NCBI RefSeq assembly: GCF_008386235.1
Contig: NZ_CP040671.1
Span: forward strand, 870,001-934,000
DNA length: 64,000 nucleotides
Direction: 5' to 3'
DNA from: Thermosynechococcus sp. CL-1
GTDB lineage: Bacteria > Cyanobacteriota > Cyanobacteriia > Thermosynechococcales > Thermosynechococcaceae
Part shown: in pieces, positions 56,040 to 64,000 of the stretch
Numbering within the stretch: position 1 is the first letter of the stretch
Layout of the letters: the number at the start of each line of letters is the position of its first letter
Program-made: the position numbers and the translations under genes
The notes under the pieces: generated by a model
What the model was told of the DNA's origin: nothing
The model's input: the letters and a program-made list of their open reading frames with translations, nothing else
Database searches by the model: none

Positions 56040-56322
56040 CTACATGACATCGACTGAGTAGGCACGGATTGCTGTATCCACTGTCGCAATGGTCAAACCG
56101 TTTTGTAATGCTTGACAGATGAGCATTCTGTCAAACGGATCGCGATGCAAGGGTGGCAGTTTAGCCAGTTGAATTACACTATTTTCATCAAGACCAAGGC
56201 TGTCAATACTCAGATAAACCTCATTGTCTGGATCACGAAATTATATCCCGAAGATCCGTGGATAACTGAATATCACCACTAATGAACCATAAGAAAATAT
56301 GCGTATCTAACAAAATTCTCAT
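56040..56322 (-). pseudogene. VapC-type PIN-domain toxin, broken
   Basis: From an ATG at 56322 the frame reads MRILLDTHIFLWFISGDIQL then STDLRDIIS and a TGA. In another frame it resumes as DPDNEVYLSID, then directly SLGLDENSVIQLAKLPPLHRD, PFDRMLICQALQNGLTIATVD and AYSVDVM with a stop at 56040. Relative to complete PIN toxins it has a frameshift and lacks roughly 40 central residues between the second beta strand and the SLxLDE segment. The catalytic Asp residues of both ends remain, but the protein cannot be made whole. The antitoxin lies 90 nt upstream on the same strand. Confidence 0.85.
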
Positions 56323-56411
56323 TTACAGCTCTTTTCAAAAGAATTGAACTTACCTAGGAAAGTTAAAGCTCCTCTATGACAGGGTTACAGCCTCTCGATG
56401 ACCCCCATATT

Positions 56412-56666
56412 TTAGAAAAGGGCTGTACCCTCGAATGCGTTGAGCAGCTCTTCCGGCAAAGGAGCGTCGAAATCATCTGGAACGGTAAACTCGCCCGCAC
56501 ATAAACCAAATGGTCGCAATTGCTTACTCTTGCCAATAGGTTTAAGAGGTTTAAGTTCAGCAATCAGCTGTTTAGATCTAAAAATAATAAGGGTCTCACC
56601 TGCCTCTACTTGATCCAGATACTTGAGAGGATCACGCTGAATCTCATCAACCGTTACATTCAACAT
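56412..56666 (-). CDS. Phd/YefM-like antitoxin (VapB type), orphaned
   Basis: Protein of 84 aa beginning MLNVTVDEIQRDPLKYLDQVEAGETLIIFRSKQLIAELKP, arranged as in Phd/YefM antitoxins (N-terminal dimer/DNA-binding module). The C-terminal part (GLCAGEFTVPDDFDAPLPEELL) is the usual toxin-wrapping tail. It is intact although the paired PIN toxin gene is broken. It may still regulate its own promoter; that is inference. Confidence 0.85.
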   Translation of the reverse strand: MLNVTVDEIQRDPLKYLDQVEAGETLIIFRSKQLIAELKPLKPIGKSKQLRPFGLCAGEFTVPDDFDAPLPEELLNAFEGTALF

Positions 56667-56849
56667 CGGCTTGCCTCAACACAACTTGATATATGCATCA
56701 AAATCCAAAGCAGTGAAACATTTCAAGGCTTCTCTTCCCCTCTTTAGTGATTCCAAGTACAGGTCGCAATGCTCATCAACGAACTAAAGGCTGGGTAGAG
56801 CGGCTCTTGGGGTATTCATAGCTTTCTCAATACTCTGCTACTTTATTTT

Positions 56850-56884
56850 AATTTCTTTCTCTTGAGGCGACTAAAAAGAGGTCA
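56850..56884. repeat. Imperfect direct repeat, right copy
   Basis: AATTTCTTTCTCTTGAGGCG and following bases, partner of 55984-56018. The gap 56667-56849 otherwise contains only a start-less minus-strand frame reading LYLESLKRGREALKCFTALDF, possibly another remnant, and no gene. Confidence 0.5.
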
Positions 56885-56892
56885 GCTACAGT

Positions 56893-57870
56893 TCAATAGG
56901 GGGCAGCTACAACGGGAGCAAACTGTGCCGCCACATCCCCCACCAACTCAGGATGGTTCGGATCTAGCATCATCACCGGTGCCTCAGGGTGTAACTCAAA
57001 CTTCTCTAAGGGAAACCAGAGGATGTTGGGCGCTGTGGTTAGCTCAAAAACGTAATAGCGGTGGGTTAAATCCATAACGGTGCGGTATTCAGTGTTGTAG
57101 AGACTTCCCGGCACTTTATTGGGGGCACCAAAGGGCACAGAGACATTGCGGGCGATCGCTAACACACTGGCGATCGCTTCCCGTTGATTGCGGGGTTCGG
57201 GCAGCACCTGCAAGAAATAATCAGCCCGCACAAAGCGATGGCTGGGATCCACATTCCCCGGCAGCGGTGTTTGGCGTGTGGCATTGGTGAAATCAAACTG
57301 GGCACGGTAGGCCAACTGCTCATCATAGGGGGGATCGTTGGTCATGATTTGATACTGGCGTCCATGGTGGATAACCAGTTCACCGTTGAGATATTCCAAA
57401 ATGGCCGAGTCGCCACTGGCATCCGCGATCGCTACATGAACCGTGCTGGCAAAGCCCTGTACCGTGATCATCACTGGTTGAATCTGAGCCATGAGGTCAA
57501 GGGCTTCCTGCACTGTTGCCGCATTATCCAGCAGGTATTGCCCCCAGAGTCCGGCGTGTACCCCCTGCTTTTGTGGATGCCGTGTGCCAAAGTCCGTTGC
57601 TGTCAAATAGAGCAGATGCACTGCCAAGCCCTGTTCATTGAAGCCATCGACGGTTCCCAAGCCGTACATACTGACAACGGCACTGCCATAGCGGGACTGC
57701 CAACGGGCGGGGTTTGCCATTTCAAGAGCAGCGGTGCCCAGATGATTGCCCTGACGCTGAAGCCCACGCGGAAAAATGATTAGCTTTGGTTCAGTGGTGG
57801 TGGGCCAGTCCATGGTTCGCGCCACAAAGACCCCTAGGGCATTGGTATGCCAGAGAATGCGAGTACACAT
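56893..57870 (-). CDS. Linear amide C-N hydrolase (penicillin V acylase / choloylglycine hydrolase family)
   Basis: Ntn-hydrolase of 325 aa. The ATG at 57870 is chosen because it gives [10 protein letters not shown], with Cys2 becoming the N-terminal nucleophile after Met removal; a longer frame to 57897 would bury it. [32 protein letters not shown] and [20 protein letters not shown] fit the family, as do [14 protein letters not shown] and [18 protein letters not shown]. Substrate unknown; related enzymes cleave penicillin V, bile salts or acyl-homoserine lactones. It begins 7 nt after purQ in the same operon. Confidence 0.9.
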   Translation of the reverse strand: MCTRILWHTNALGVFVARTMDWPTTTEPKLIIFPRGLQRQGNHLGTAALEMANPARWQSRYGSAVVSMYGLGTVDGFNEQGLAVHLLYLTATDFGTRHPQKQGVHAGLWGQYLLDNAATVQEALDLMAQIQPVMITVQGFASTVHVAIADASGDSAILEYLNGELVIHHGRQYQIMTNDPPYDEQLAYRAQFDFTNATRQTPLPGNVDPSHRFVRADYFLQVLPEPRNQREAIASVLAIARNVSVPFGAPNKVPGSLYNTEYRTVMDLTHRYYVFELTTAPNILWFPLEKFELHPEAPVMMLDPNHPELVGDVAAQFAPVVAAPY

Positions 57871-57877
57871 GGAACCC

Positions 57878-58603
57878 TCAACAGCAAACGGCGGCATTCA
57901 AGAGGGACTTAAATAACTGCAAGCCGTCTAAAGTATGGTCACTGGGGGAGTGGCTCAAGGCGGGGTCAGCGGCGCGCTCAGGGTGGGGCATCATGCCTAA
58001 CACATTGCCAGCAGCATTGCAAATACCGGCGATATTGTTGAGCGAACCATTGGGATTACTCTCAGGGGTGACATTCCCTTGGGCATCGGCATAGCGAAAG
58101 AGGACTTGGCGGTTGGCTTCCAGTTCAGCGAGGGTGGCGGCATCGGCGTAGTAGCAGCCCTCACCGTGGGCAATGGGCAAGCGAATCACCGTTTTATCGC
58201 CATAGGCCTGTAGCCACGGGCGTTCCTTGGCTTCTAGGCGCAAATACACGCGATCGCAAATAAAATGCAAGTCCCGATTGCGCACTAGAGCACCGGGGAG
58301 CAGTTTGGCCTCGGTCAGGATTTGAAACCCATTACAAATGCCCAGCACCCATTTGCCAGCGGCGGCATGGTCTTTGACGGCGGCCATAATTGGTGAGAAG
58401 CGGGCGATCGCCCCACAGCGCAAATAATCACCAAAACTGAAGCCCCCTGGTAGCACAATCAAATCATAGTCACTCAGATGGGTCTCTTCGTGCCACAGCA
58501 GTTGCGTTCGCCATTGGAGAATTTCACTCGTGACGTAGGCCACATCGCGATCGCAATTGGATCCGGGAAAAACGACAATCCCCACGTTTAGGGCATGACT
58601 CAC
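57878..58603 (-). CDS. purQ: Phosphoribosylformylglycinamidine synthase subunit PurQ
   Basis: Glutaminase subunit, 241 aa, class I amidotransferase. The nucleophile Cys is in [11 protein letters not shown], with [17 protein letters not shown] forming the oxyanion region and [11 protein letters not shown] carrying the His and Glu of the triad. It supplies ammonia to PurL together with PurS. Its ATG overlaps the end of the unknown gene upstream by 4 nt. Confidence 0.95.
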   Translation of the reverse strand: MSHALNVGIVVFPGSNCDRDVAYVTSEILQWRTQLLWHEETHLSDYDLIVLPGGFSFGDYLRCGAIARFSPIMAAVKDHAAAGKWVLGICNGFQILTEAKLLPGALVRNRDLHFICDRVYLRLEAKERPWLQAYGDKTVIRLPIAHGEGCYYADAATLAELEANRQVLFRYADAQGNVTPESNPNGSLNNIAGICNAAGNVLGMMPHPERAADPALSHSPSDHTLDGLQLFKSLLNAAVCC

Positions 58604-59205
58604 AGCAATCCATCCATCACGTCAGTAATCGGCTTTAACTTGGCTGGGGCATGGAGTAGCTCAATATCCCGTAGCCAAATGACACCGCGTCCCATGAATT
58701 CCACCCCAATTTTAATCAAGCCGGGGGTCTGGGGTTCAGGTTTCAGGTGAAAAGGCACTTCACACAGATGCCAGTCGCGATCGCCCACGAGAGAAACCGT
58801 GCGGGAAAATGTCCAACCAAAGGGTTGACTGCGGCTGAGGAAGAGTTGTCCCCCCTCAGGCAATGCTCCGGTTTTCACTAAGGCACGGCACAGGAGCAAT
58901 TGATCGCCCCCTTGGGCAGAGGGCACTTCCAACCAGAGGTGGGCTTCCGGCAGTTCAAAGAGGGGAATCGTTTGCGGCCAGTGGGACTCCAGATACCAAG
59001 CGGCGCCTTCAACCCTGAGACCAGAGCCAGCAATAGGCTGATCCACACCCGCCCGAAAAAGGGCAATGCGTTGGAACGGGGCTGCAGGTTCCGGTACCTG
59101 AAGCAAGGGGGCAAGGGTCTCCGCCAAGGACTCTAATCCCGATTCAATCCCGGCCTTGATGCCCGCCTCGATACTGGCTAATAGATCATCCCACCAGTTG
59201 AACAT
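58600..59205 (-). CDS. Unknown protein encoded between purS and purQ, 201 aa
   Basis: Soluble protein beginning MFNWWDDLLASIEAGIKAGIESGLESLAETL (amphipathic helix). A beta-rich remainder follows with FQRIALFRAGVDQPIAGSGLRVEG, AHLWLEVPSAQGGDQLLLCRALV, FGWTFSRTVSLVGDRDWHLCEVPFHLKP and VIWLRDIELL. No catalytic motif is recognised. The start is 5 nt after purS and its stop overlaps purQ by 4 nt, so it is embedded in the purine operon. The jelly-roll-like carbohydrate-binding feel is only an impression. Confidence 0.75.
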   Translation of the reverse strand: MFNWWDDLLASIEAGIKAGIESGLESLAETLAPLLQVPEPAAPFQRIALFRAGVDQPIAGSGLRVEGAAWYLESHWPQTIPLFELPEAHLWLEVPSAQGGDQLLLCRALVKTGALPEGGQLFLSRSQPFGWTFSRTVSLVGDRDWHLCEVPFHLKPEPQTPGLIKIGVEFMGRGVIWLRDIELLHAPAKLKPITDVMDGLL

Positions 59206-59210
59206 CGTGC

Positions 59211-59480
59211 CTATCCTGCGGCAGTTGCCAGCTCCTGCAATTCAATGCGAAAGGTTTCAATCACGGGGTTGGCCAACAGTTGATCGGCAATGTGGGTGAG
59301 TTGTGCCTCGGCAGTGGCGCGATCGCTGGCCTCTAGAGTGAGTTCCACCAGTTTGCCAATGCGCACCGCTTGCACATTGGTATAGCCCAGATGATGAATC
59401 CCCGCCTGTACCGCGACGCCTGCGGGATCTAACACCGATGGTCGCAGCGTCACAAAAACCTGTGCCTGAAATTGTGCCAT
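59211..59480 (-). CDS. purS: Phosphoribosylformylglycinamidine synthase subunit PurS
   Basis: Small structural subunit of 89 aa bridging PurL and PurQ. AQVFVTLRPSVLDPAGVAVQAGIHHLGY, VQAVRIGKLVELTLE and LANPVIETFRIEL are the recognisable beta-alpha-beta elements. It follows the SPFH gene by 3 nt. The catalytic subunit purL is not in the window. Confidence 0.94.
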   Translation of the reverse strand: MAQFQAQVFVTLRPSVLDPAGVAVQAGIHHLGYTNVQAVRIGKLVELTLEASDRATAEAQLTHIADQLLANPVIETFRIELQELATAAG

Positions 59481-59483
59481 GGA

Positions 59484-60443
59484 CTATACCTCGCGGGGGG
59501 ACTGCTCGATCAGGGACTTCACACCCTCAATCGTTGCCGGGATACTGCTGGGATCCATAAATAGTACTTTACTGCTATCACTATGGCCAATGGTGCGTCC
59601 CATATCTAAATAGCCCTGAGCAAGGAGAAACTGGAGCGCTTCCTTGGCCTTGGGATCTTCGCGCAGTGCTGCGGCAATAATTTTCATTGCTTCTGCAGTT
59701 CCTTGGGCACGCAAAATCTGATCTTGGCGCTCAGCTTGGGCACGCAACACCACCACTTTTTGTTCTGCTTCCGCTGCCAGAATAGTGGCTTTTTGTTCGG
59801 CCTCGGCGGCTAACACTTGAGCTTCCGCTTTACCTCGAGCCGAGTTGATCGCTGCTTCCCGCTCCCCTTCAGAGGTGAGAATCGCAGCCCGTTTTTTGCG
59901 CTCCGCAGACATTTGCAGTTCCATTGAGTCTTGAACCGCCTTCGAGGGGGCAATATCCCGCAGTTCCACACGGGTCACCTTCACCCCCCACGGATCTGTA
60001 GCAATATCGAGATCCCGCAGGAGATTCTCATTCACCTGAGTACGAGCGGTAAAGGTTTCATCCAGCTCTAGCTTCCCCATTTCTGCTCGAATCTGCGTTT
60101 GCACCAGATTCACCATTGCCATCTTCAGGTTTTCCACCTTGTAGTAGGCGCGCTCCATATCAATAATCCGCCAGTAAACAACGGCATCCACCGTAATCGT
60201 CACATTGTCACGGGTGATACACTGCTGCGGCGGAATATCTAAGACCTTTTCCCGAGTCGTTTGCTCAAAGACCACGCGATCAAGGAGCGGCACTGTAAAA
60301 TTTAGCCCCGGTTCCAAGCGACGGCTATAGCTGCCTAACCGCTCCACCAAGGCCATATTGCCCTGATTGACAATGCGCACAGAGCTACCAATAGCCCAGC
60401 CCCCAAACCCCAGTAGAAACAGCAGGCCAAAGAGTTCACCCAT
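59484..60443 (-). CDS. SPFH/Band 7 family membrane protein (stomatin/QmcA-like)
   Basis: Protein of 319 aa with an N-terminal membrane anchor ([20 protein letters not shown]), then a Band 7 domain with [35 protein letters not shown] and a long C-terminal helical rod ([28 protein letters not shown]). Such proteins form oligomeric scaffolds at membranes and modulate FtsH-type proteases. It is the first gene of the minus-strand operon continuing to purS. Confidence 0.92.
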   Translation of the reverse strand: MGELFGLLFLLGFGGWAIGSSVRIVNQGNMALVERLGSYSRRLEPGLNFTVPLLDRVVFEQTTREKVLDIPPQQCITRDNVTITVDAVVYWRIIDMERAYYKVENLKMAMVNLVQTQIRAEMGKLELDETFTARTQVNENLLRDLDIATDPWGVKVTRVELRDIAPSKAVQDSMELQMSAERKKRAAILTSEGEREAAINSARGKAEAQVLAAEAEQKATILAAEAEQKVVVLRAQAERQDQILRAQGTAEAMKIIAAALREDPKAKEALQFLLAQGYLDMGRTIGHSDSSKVLFMDPSSIPATIEGVKSLIEQSPREV

Positions 60444-60595
60444 AGTTTCCGTTCCCGAATCAGTTCACTACTACTCTAGGAGCTGGCGGTCTAGGTTGGG
60501 CTACAGCAGCGGCTAATTCATAATTTGTTACTCGCCTTTAGCTGACCTAGGAGTGCTGATTCTGGCACCATGGAGCAAGGATTTTGGTTAATACC
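60444..60595. other. Promoter region of the SPFH-pur operon
   Basis: 152 nt between the SPFH start and the left end of the IS. It should hold the operon promoter for minus-strand transcription. No clear -35/-10 pair is asserted. The IS may have displaced more distal upstream sequence. Confidence 0.4.
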
Positions 60596-60630
60596 CAGAA
60601 GTGTTGAATCCTGCAACAAAACTTAACATT

Positions 60631-61593
60631 TTAAGTGACCAGTAGCTCTGGCTGCCAATCAAAGCTCCAATGCACTATCGAGCAGCGACGACTGAGTTCC
60701 AGTTGCAAATATCGCAATTTGTCTAATAGCTTCTTCCCAAAGTATTCAGGTATCTCCACCAGCTCTAAAATTAAATAGGCAATTAAAACCATATAAATCT
60801 GATTTATCACCCCGTTCAAACTCTTCGTAATCAACTTGTCTAATGATAAATGCATCTTCAGAAATTTCCATAGGTTCTCAATCGCCCACCGCTGCCGATA
60901 TAACTCACTCACTTCCTCATCACTCAGCTCCTTTAGATTTGTCGCTATACGAAACTCCGTTTGATTCTCGTCAAAAAATTGAACCACGCGATATCTCTCA
61001 TGATTGAGCTTCATTCTCATGTTATTCTTGATACGTACAACAAATGAGCACTTCCTCTCACTCAGTCGCTCTAAAAATTGCCAGCTCGCAAACCCTCTAT
61101 CCATGATTACAACAGTATTCTCAGAGATCATTTCTAGAATCTCCTCTTGAAAGCTCAAGTCATGTCTCTCCCCAAAAGAAATCACCGCTTTACCTATGAT
61201 GTTCTCTGTTAAATCAAATCCCGTAAGTAACTTCACTTGATGATATTTATAGAACCAAAAGAGTTTACTGGTCAGGGTAATGATGGTTGAATCGATAGGA
61301 AACAGCGTCATGCTTGAAGTACGATGTCTCTTTTGAGCTTGAGACATCAGTTGAGTGTAAATCCCCTCAAATAAGCTGGTTGTCCGAGTTTTGTTGGCTT
61401 TGGAAAACGTTGACATATCCACTGTAATCCCTGCATGATTCAAGCGATAAAATAAGGCTCTCATACTGGTTAACCCTTGGTCGAGAACGTAGGTCAACCA
61501 GATTTTGAAGAACAATTGAGAGTTCAGCACGGGGTAGTCACAGGGGCTGAGCCGATTGAGAATGGACTTGACAAGAGTTGCAAAAGATGCCAT
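60631..61593 (-). CDS. IS4-family DDE transposase
   Basis: Transposase of 320 aa from the ATG at 61593, or 335 aa from 61638. The DDE residues appear in LFPIDSTIITL, VVIMDRGFASWQFL and the C-terminal YRQRWAIENLWKFLK, the YREK motif of the IS4 superfamily. A hydrophobic C-terminal segment (IYMVLIAYLILELV) is common in the group. The upstream ATG lies in the loop of a 10-bp hairpin whose stem holds its ribosome site, so the downstream start is favoured. No frameshift is seen, so it could be active. Confidence 0.9.
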   Translation of the reverse strand: MASFATLVKSILNRLSPCDYPVLNSQLFFKIWLTYVLDQGLTSMRALFYRLNHAGITVDMSTFSKANKTRTTSLFEGIYTQLMSQAQKRHRTSSMTLFPIDSTIITLTSKLFWFYKYHQVKLLTGFDLTENIIGKAVISFGERHDLSFQEEILEMISENTVVIMDRGFASWQFLERLSERKCSFVVRIKNNMRMKLNHERYRVVQFFDENQTEFRIATNLKELSDEEVSELYRQRWAIENLWKFLKMHLSLDKLITKSLNGVINQIYMVLIAYLILELVEIPEYFGKKLLDKLRYLQLELSRRCSIVHWSFDWQPELLVT

Positions 61594-61620
61594 AGTAAAT
61601 TGATTTTTTCTTCTTCTTTT

Positions 61621-61652
61621 AAGGGAAGAATATGACATTTCTTCCCTTTTTT
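61621..61652 (+). terminator. Hairpin with T-run inside the IS right end
   Basis: AAGGGAAGAA (61621) and TTCTTCCCTT (61639) are perfectly complementary, with an 8-nt loop, followed on + by further T residues. On + it is terminator-like for outgoing transcripts. On - the stem holds the GGGAAG ribosome site and the loop holds the upstream ATG of the transposase, so it could silence read-through translation. Confidence 0.65.
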
Positions 61653-61758
61653 CTAGCCTCTCAAACTATCTTTCAACACTTCTGAACCAAATGCTATTAT
61701 TCTTTTTCTGCTTCGCTTGACGACAGGGGAAGGTGTGCCGTTTCTCTTCATTACACGA

Positions 61759-62054
61759 TTAGTGCCTTTTGCGATACTTCTCGGTATTGTCCTCTACGAT
61801 GTCGATACGATAAATTGATGCCACTGCCAGCACCGCCTAGCGCTCATATTCAAGTTAAACCTTGGCATAACAGGCTTCCGTGCGAGGATTTCTACCGAGA
61901 AGTTGCCAGTACCGCAGGTGGGTTCCAAGAAAGGCGAGTTAATGCGTTCGGTTTCTGGCTGGACTAAATCTAGCATAGCCTGCACGATGTGCTGGGGGGT
62001 GAGTACTTCACCATGGTCAGCAACGCGGCGTTTGGATTTGACAGTTTTTTCCAC
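61759..62054 (-). pseudogene. N6-adenine DNA methylase fragment
   Basis: From a GTG at 62054 the frame reads KSKRRVADHGEVLTPQHIVQAMLDL then ERINSPFLEPTCGTGNFSVEILARK. LEPTCGTGNF is motif I of N6-adenine methylases of type I/IIG-like restriction-modification. The sequence then jumps to NMSARRC, or in a shifted frame AVLAVASIYRIDIVEDNTEKYRKR with in-frame stops, so about 10-15 residues are deleted and the frame broken. The rest of the gene, including the catalytic NPPY region, is absent. It lies between the IS and pepP. Confidence 0.8.
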
Positions 62055-62101
62055 GGGGACTTGCTGTCAAGGACTAAATGAGGAGGACTTCCTGCTCTCT
62101 A

Positions 62102-63409
62102 TTATTTGGGCGCCGCTGCTGTCAGTACTTCGTGCCCCTCGGTGGTGACTAAGACATCGTCTTCAATGCGCACGCCAATACCGCGCCAGCGATCGCCAAT
62201 CTCAGGTTGACCCTCGGCAGGAGTCGCTTCGGGGTGAATATAGATTCCCGGCTCCACTGTCAGCACTTGACCTGGTTGCAGGGTAACCCATGTCTCTTTG
62301 TTGTGCTTGTAAAGACCGACATCATGGACATCGAGACCCAGCCAGTGACCGGTGCCATGCATAAAGAAGGTGCGATATTTCTGGGTATTGTTCTCTTTGC
62401 CTTCGTTGATCAGATCGTCAATCGCTCCCCGCAGCAGGCCAAGGTCAACCAGACCCTCAACGATCACCCGCACAGCCGCATCGTGGATTTGGTTGTAGGT
62501 ATTCCCCGGTTGCACCTGCTCAATGGCGGCCTTTTGGGCAGCAAGCACAATCTCATAAATGGCTCTTTGCTCGCCACTGAACTGGCCACTGACAGGGAAA
62601 GTGCGGGTGATATCGGCATTGTAATAGTGATAGGCACAACCTGCATCAATCAACAGCAGGTCACCGGCTAGCATTTGGCGTTGGTTGGCTGTGTAGTGGA
62701 GCACACAGCTATTGGGCCCTGAAGCCACAATGGAAGGGTAGGCCGGGCCATCGCCCCCCCGTAGGCGAAAGAGATGCTCCATCTCCGCCTGAATTTCATA
62801 TTCCCAGCGTCCGGGGGCAGCCACTTCGCGGGCACGCTGATGGGCTTCGACAGTGATGGCGATCGCTTGGCGCATCAAGGCCAATTCTGCTGCTGATTTA
62901 ATTTGCCGCATCGGTGCCAAGAGAATACTGGGATCGGCGATCGCCCGCGGCCCTGTGCCCCGCTTGGGTAGGGTTGCTAAAAGCTGTTGATAGTGCTTGA
63001 GAATCAGTTGATTAAAGCGCTCATGGTGACCAAAGTGGTAGTATAGGGGGTCGCCGGTTTCCAGATAGCGCGGCAGGTGCTGCTCTAGCTCGCCAATGGG
63101 ATACACCGCATCGGCGCCTAATTGCTCCTTGGCTGCTTCTACCCCAAGGCGTGCCCCTGTCCAGATCTCTTGGCTGAGATCCTTGGGCTGCACAAAGAGA
63201 ACATAGCGATGCTCACTGTGGTTGGGCGCAAAAACAGCAACGGCCTCTGGCTCATTAAAGCCCGTGAGGTAATAAAAGTTACTTTCTTGGCGAAAGTTGT
63301 AGTCCACATCATTATGCATGATGGCGCGCGGGGCACTACAGAAAACAGCGACACCCGTGCCCAATTTCTCTAAAAACTGCTGCTGTCGTTGCTGGTACTC
63401 TGTTTTCAT
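62102..63409 (-). CDS. pepP: Xaa-Pro aminopeptidase (aminopeptidase P)
   Basis: Metallopeptidase (M24B) of 435 aa removing N-terminal residues before proline. The N-terminal domain has EYQQRQQQFLEKLG and DVDYNFRQESNFYYLTGFNEPEAV. The pita-bread core supplies the metal ligands: D in LLIDAGCAYHYYNADITRTFP (two Asp), H in MHGTGHWLGLDVHD, and Glu in LTVEPGIYI and GVRIEDDVLVT. All five ligands are present. ATG at 63409. Confidence 0.94.
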   Translation of the reverse strand: MKTEYQQRQQQFLEKLGTGVAVFCSAPRAIMHNDVDYNFRQESNFYYLTGFNEPEAVAVFAPNHSEHRYVLFVQPKDLSQEIWTGARLGVEAAKEQLGADAVYPIGELEQHLPRYLETGDPLYYHFGHHERFNQLILKHYQQLLATLPKRGTGPRAIADPSILLAPMRQIKSAAELALMRQAIAITVEAHQRAREVAAPGRWEYEIQAEMEHLFRLRGGDGPAYPSIVASGPNSCVLHYTANQRQMLAGDLLLIDAGCAYHYYNADITRTFPVSGQFSGEQRAIYEIVLAAQKAAIEQVQPGNTYNQIHDAAVRVIVEGLVDLGLLRGAIDDLINEGKENNTQKYRTFFMHGTGHWLGLDVHDVGLYKHNKETWVTLQPGQVLTVEPGIYIHPEATPAEGQPEIGDRWRGIGVRIEDDVLVTTEGHEVLTAAAPK

Positions 63410-63460
63410 CGCGCCTTGAAAAGTGGGTCAACCCTTGGGAATGATGACCCTGAAGTGGTT

Positions 63461-63792
63461 TGGTGGGGGCGGAGGGACTTGAACCCTCACGACTTGTTTA
63501 AGGTCAACGGATTTTCATCCTCCTGCCGCTTTCGCGACCACCCCTTGGGTGTTGAGGATTGGACTCTCCCTTTACCCGCGTAGAGGATCTACGGTAGGGT
63601 AGCTCCCGTCGAGTCTCTGCACCTTCCGTTTCTGGAGGAATGATCCATGGGAAACGGCTTGGCTCAGGATTGCCCTATTTGCCCTATGGACAAACGTAGG
63701 TTTCCCTGAATTTGAGAGCATTCACTTAATAGATTTCTCTACTAAGGCTCAATTGCTTAAGTCCGCAGCGTCTACCATTCCGCCACGCCCCC
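63461..63792 (-). tRNA. trnL-UAA: tRNA-Leu(UAA) with a group I intron
   Basis: The acceptor stem GGGGGCG/CGCCCCC and the encoded CCA (63461-63463) frame a tRNA split in the anticodon loop. 5' exon 63759-63792 ends GGACTT; 3' exon 63461-63515 begins AAAATCC. The variable arm (long, class II) and T-loop GGTTCAAGTCCC confirm Leu. Splicing gives an 89-nt tRNA with CCA. This intron is an ancient feature of cyanobacteria and plastids. Confidence 0.95.
63516..63758 (-). other. Group I intron of tRNA-Leu(UAA)
   Basis: 243 nt from after the U of the anticodon loop to a terminal G. The core segments are visible on the minus strand: GTGCAGAGACTCGACGGGAGCTACC (split: R-type) and AAAGGGAGAGTCCAA (S-type). 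No ORF inside. Confidence 0.93.
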
Positions 63793-63837
63793 TTCAGTAC
63801 CGCTACTATACCACCTTGGCTTTGGGGGATGCAATTC

Positions 63838-64000
63838 CTACCGGCGTTGGTAATAAGCCCGCAAACCCTCGAGGAGCCGCTGATTTTCGCTGTCACGGCG
63901 CACCGCCACTCGGAAGTAGGAAGCGCCCAATTCGGGAAAGCTGCAACAATCGCGAATCAAAATGTGATGCTGCTGGAGGAGGTAGGTTTGCAGGGGCAAA
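63838..64000 (-). CDS. PLP-dependent aminotransferase, C-terminal part (CobD/HisC-like)
   Basis: A frame reaching the right window edge; its last 53 codons read QTYLLQQHHILIRDCCSFPELGA, split here, then SYFRVAVRRDSENQRLLEGLRAYY. The IRDCxxFPxLG...FRVAVRxxxEN pattern resembles the end of class II aminotransferase-like threonine-phosphate decarboxylase (CobD) or histidinol-phosphate aminotransferase. The N-terminus and lysine are outside the window, so the exact assignment is open. Confidence 0.75.
   Translation of the reverse strand, partial: LPLQTYLLQQHHILIRDCCSFPELGASYFRVAVRRDSENQRLLEGLRAYYQRR

Larger units (their letters stand above)
60596..61684 (-). mobile_element. IS4-superfamily insertion sequence, 1089 bp
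   Basis: Terminal inverted repeats CAGAAGTGTTGAA at 60596-60608 and TTCAACACTTCTG at 61672-61684 match perfectly over 13 bp and bracket one transposase gene. A short outer match (TTGGTT/AACCAA) also flanks them. No target-site duplication is obvious, suggesting age or later deletion. A 10-bp inverted repeat lies just inside the right end (61621-61648). Confidence 0.88.

Noticed and set aside
56667-56849. Start-less 32-codon minus-strand frame reading LYLESLKRGREAL
   Set aside because: Too short and without a start; insufficient to call a gene.
60596-61684. Target-site duplication of the IS
   Set aside because: Flanking bases (AATACC and AACCAA) do not repeat in direct orientation; only a short inverted match is seen.

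Overview
The window looks like a chromosomal segment of a thermophilic unicellular cyanobacterium, most likely Thermosynechococcus or a close relative. The evidence is the density of the cyanobacterial octamer GCGATCGC (HIP1), typical oxygenic-phototroph genes (a high-light-inducible protein, phylloquinone prenyltransferase MenA, ferrochelatase with a chlorophyll-binding-like tail, a CtpA-type protease, GuaB3) and an intron-containing tRNA-Leu(UAA). The genus is inferred from gene content and overall sequence character; no database was searched.

Layout. 1-2743: the 3' part of a 23S rRNA gene, interrupted by a group I intron (1451-2194) that encodes an I-CreI-like LAGLIDADG endonuclease, then 5S rRNA and a terminator. 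2900-9670: C-terminal processing protease, ArsR regulator, a two-domain corrinoid adenosyltransferase, a small ORF, PP2C phosphatase, UbiB-like kinase and an MFS transporter. 9671-10032: a gene-poor gap with degenerate repeats. 10033-19226 (minus): mutS, a small conserved protein, a GAF-SpoIIE phosphatase, MFS, recO, a HEPN/MNT toxin-antitoxin pair and a UbiD-family decarboxylase. 19291-28404: lpxA, a membrane protein, a Ser/Thr kinase, DUF1995, Hpt, argC, small proteins, hemH, an Hsp70 homologue and small cyanobacterial proteins. 28382-32815 (minus): bestrophin, an unusual P-type ATPase and a tyrosine recombinase with overlapping ends. 33003-39562: hli, galE, prfC, recR, a response regulator and thrS.

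39563-44169 looks like an inserted or rearranged block. It carries an AT-rich glycosyltransferase, a short ORF remnant, sufE and a cobalamin-riboswitch-controlled metE, and it is bounded on the right by a second, frameshifted copy of the thrS 3' end. 44298-55912 is mostly conserved core: nitroreductase, GNAT, menA, a ribbon-helix-helix protein with a terminator-like hairpin and 16-bp-phased operator-like repeats upstream, an alpha/beta-hydrolase-like protein, pnp, glyS, guaB3 and an NlpC/P60 peptidase. 56040-56666 is a decayed VapBC-type module between imperfect direct repeats. 56893-60443 (minus) is a compact operon: SPFH protein, purS, an unknown protein, purQ and an Ntn-hydrolase. 60596-61684 is an IS4-superfamily insertion sequence beside the remnant of an N6-adenine methylase gene. 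The window ends with pepP, tRNA-Leu(UAA) and the 3' end of a PLP-dependent aminotransferase.

No complete new defence or metabolic system is visible. The most informative novelties are the thrS-flanked metE block, the RHH gene with its phased operator and leader hairpin, the 23S intron with an I-CreI homologue at what appears to be the I-CreI site, the P1B-like ATPase without a CPx motif, and the unknown gene embedded between purS and purQ.
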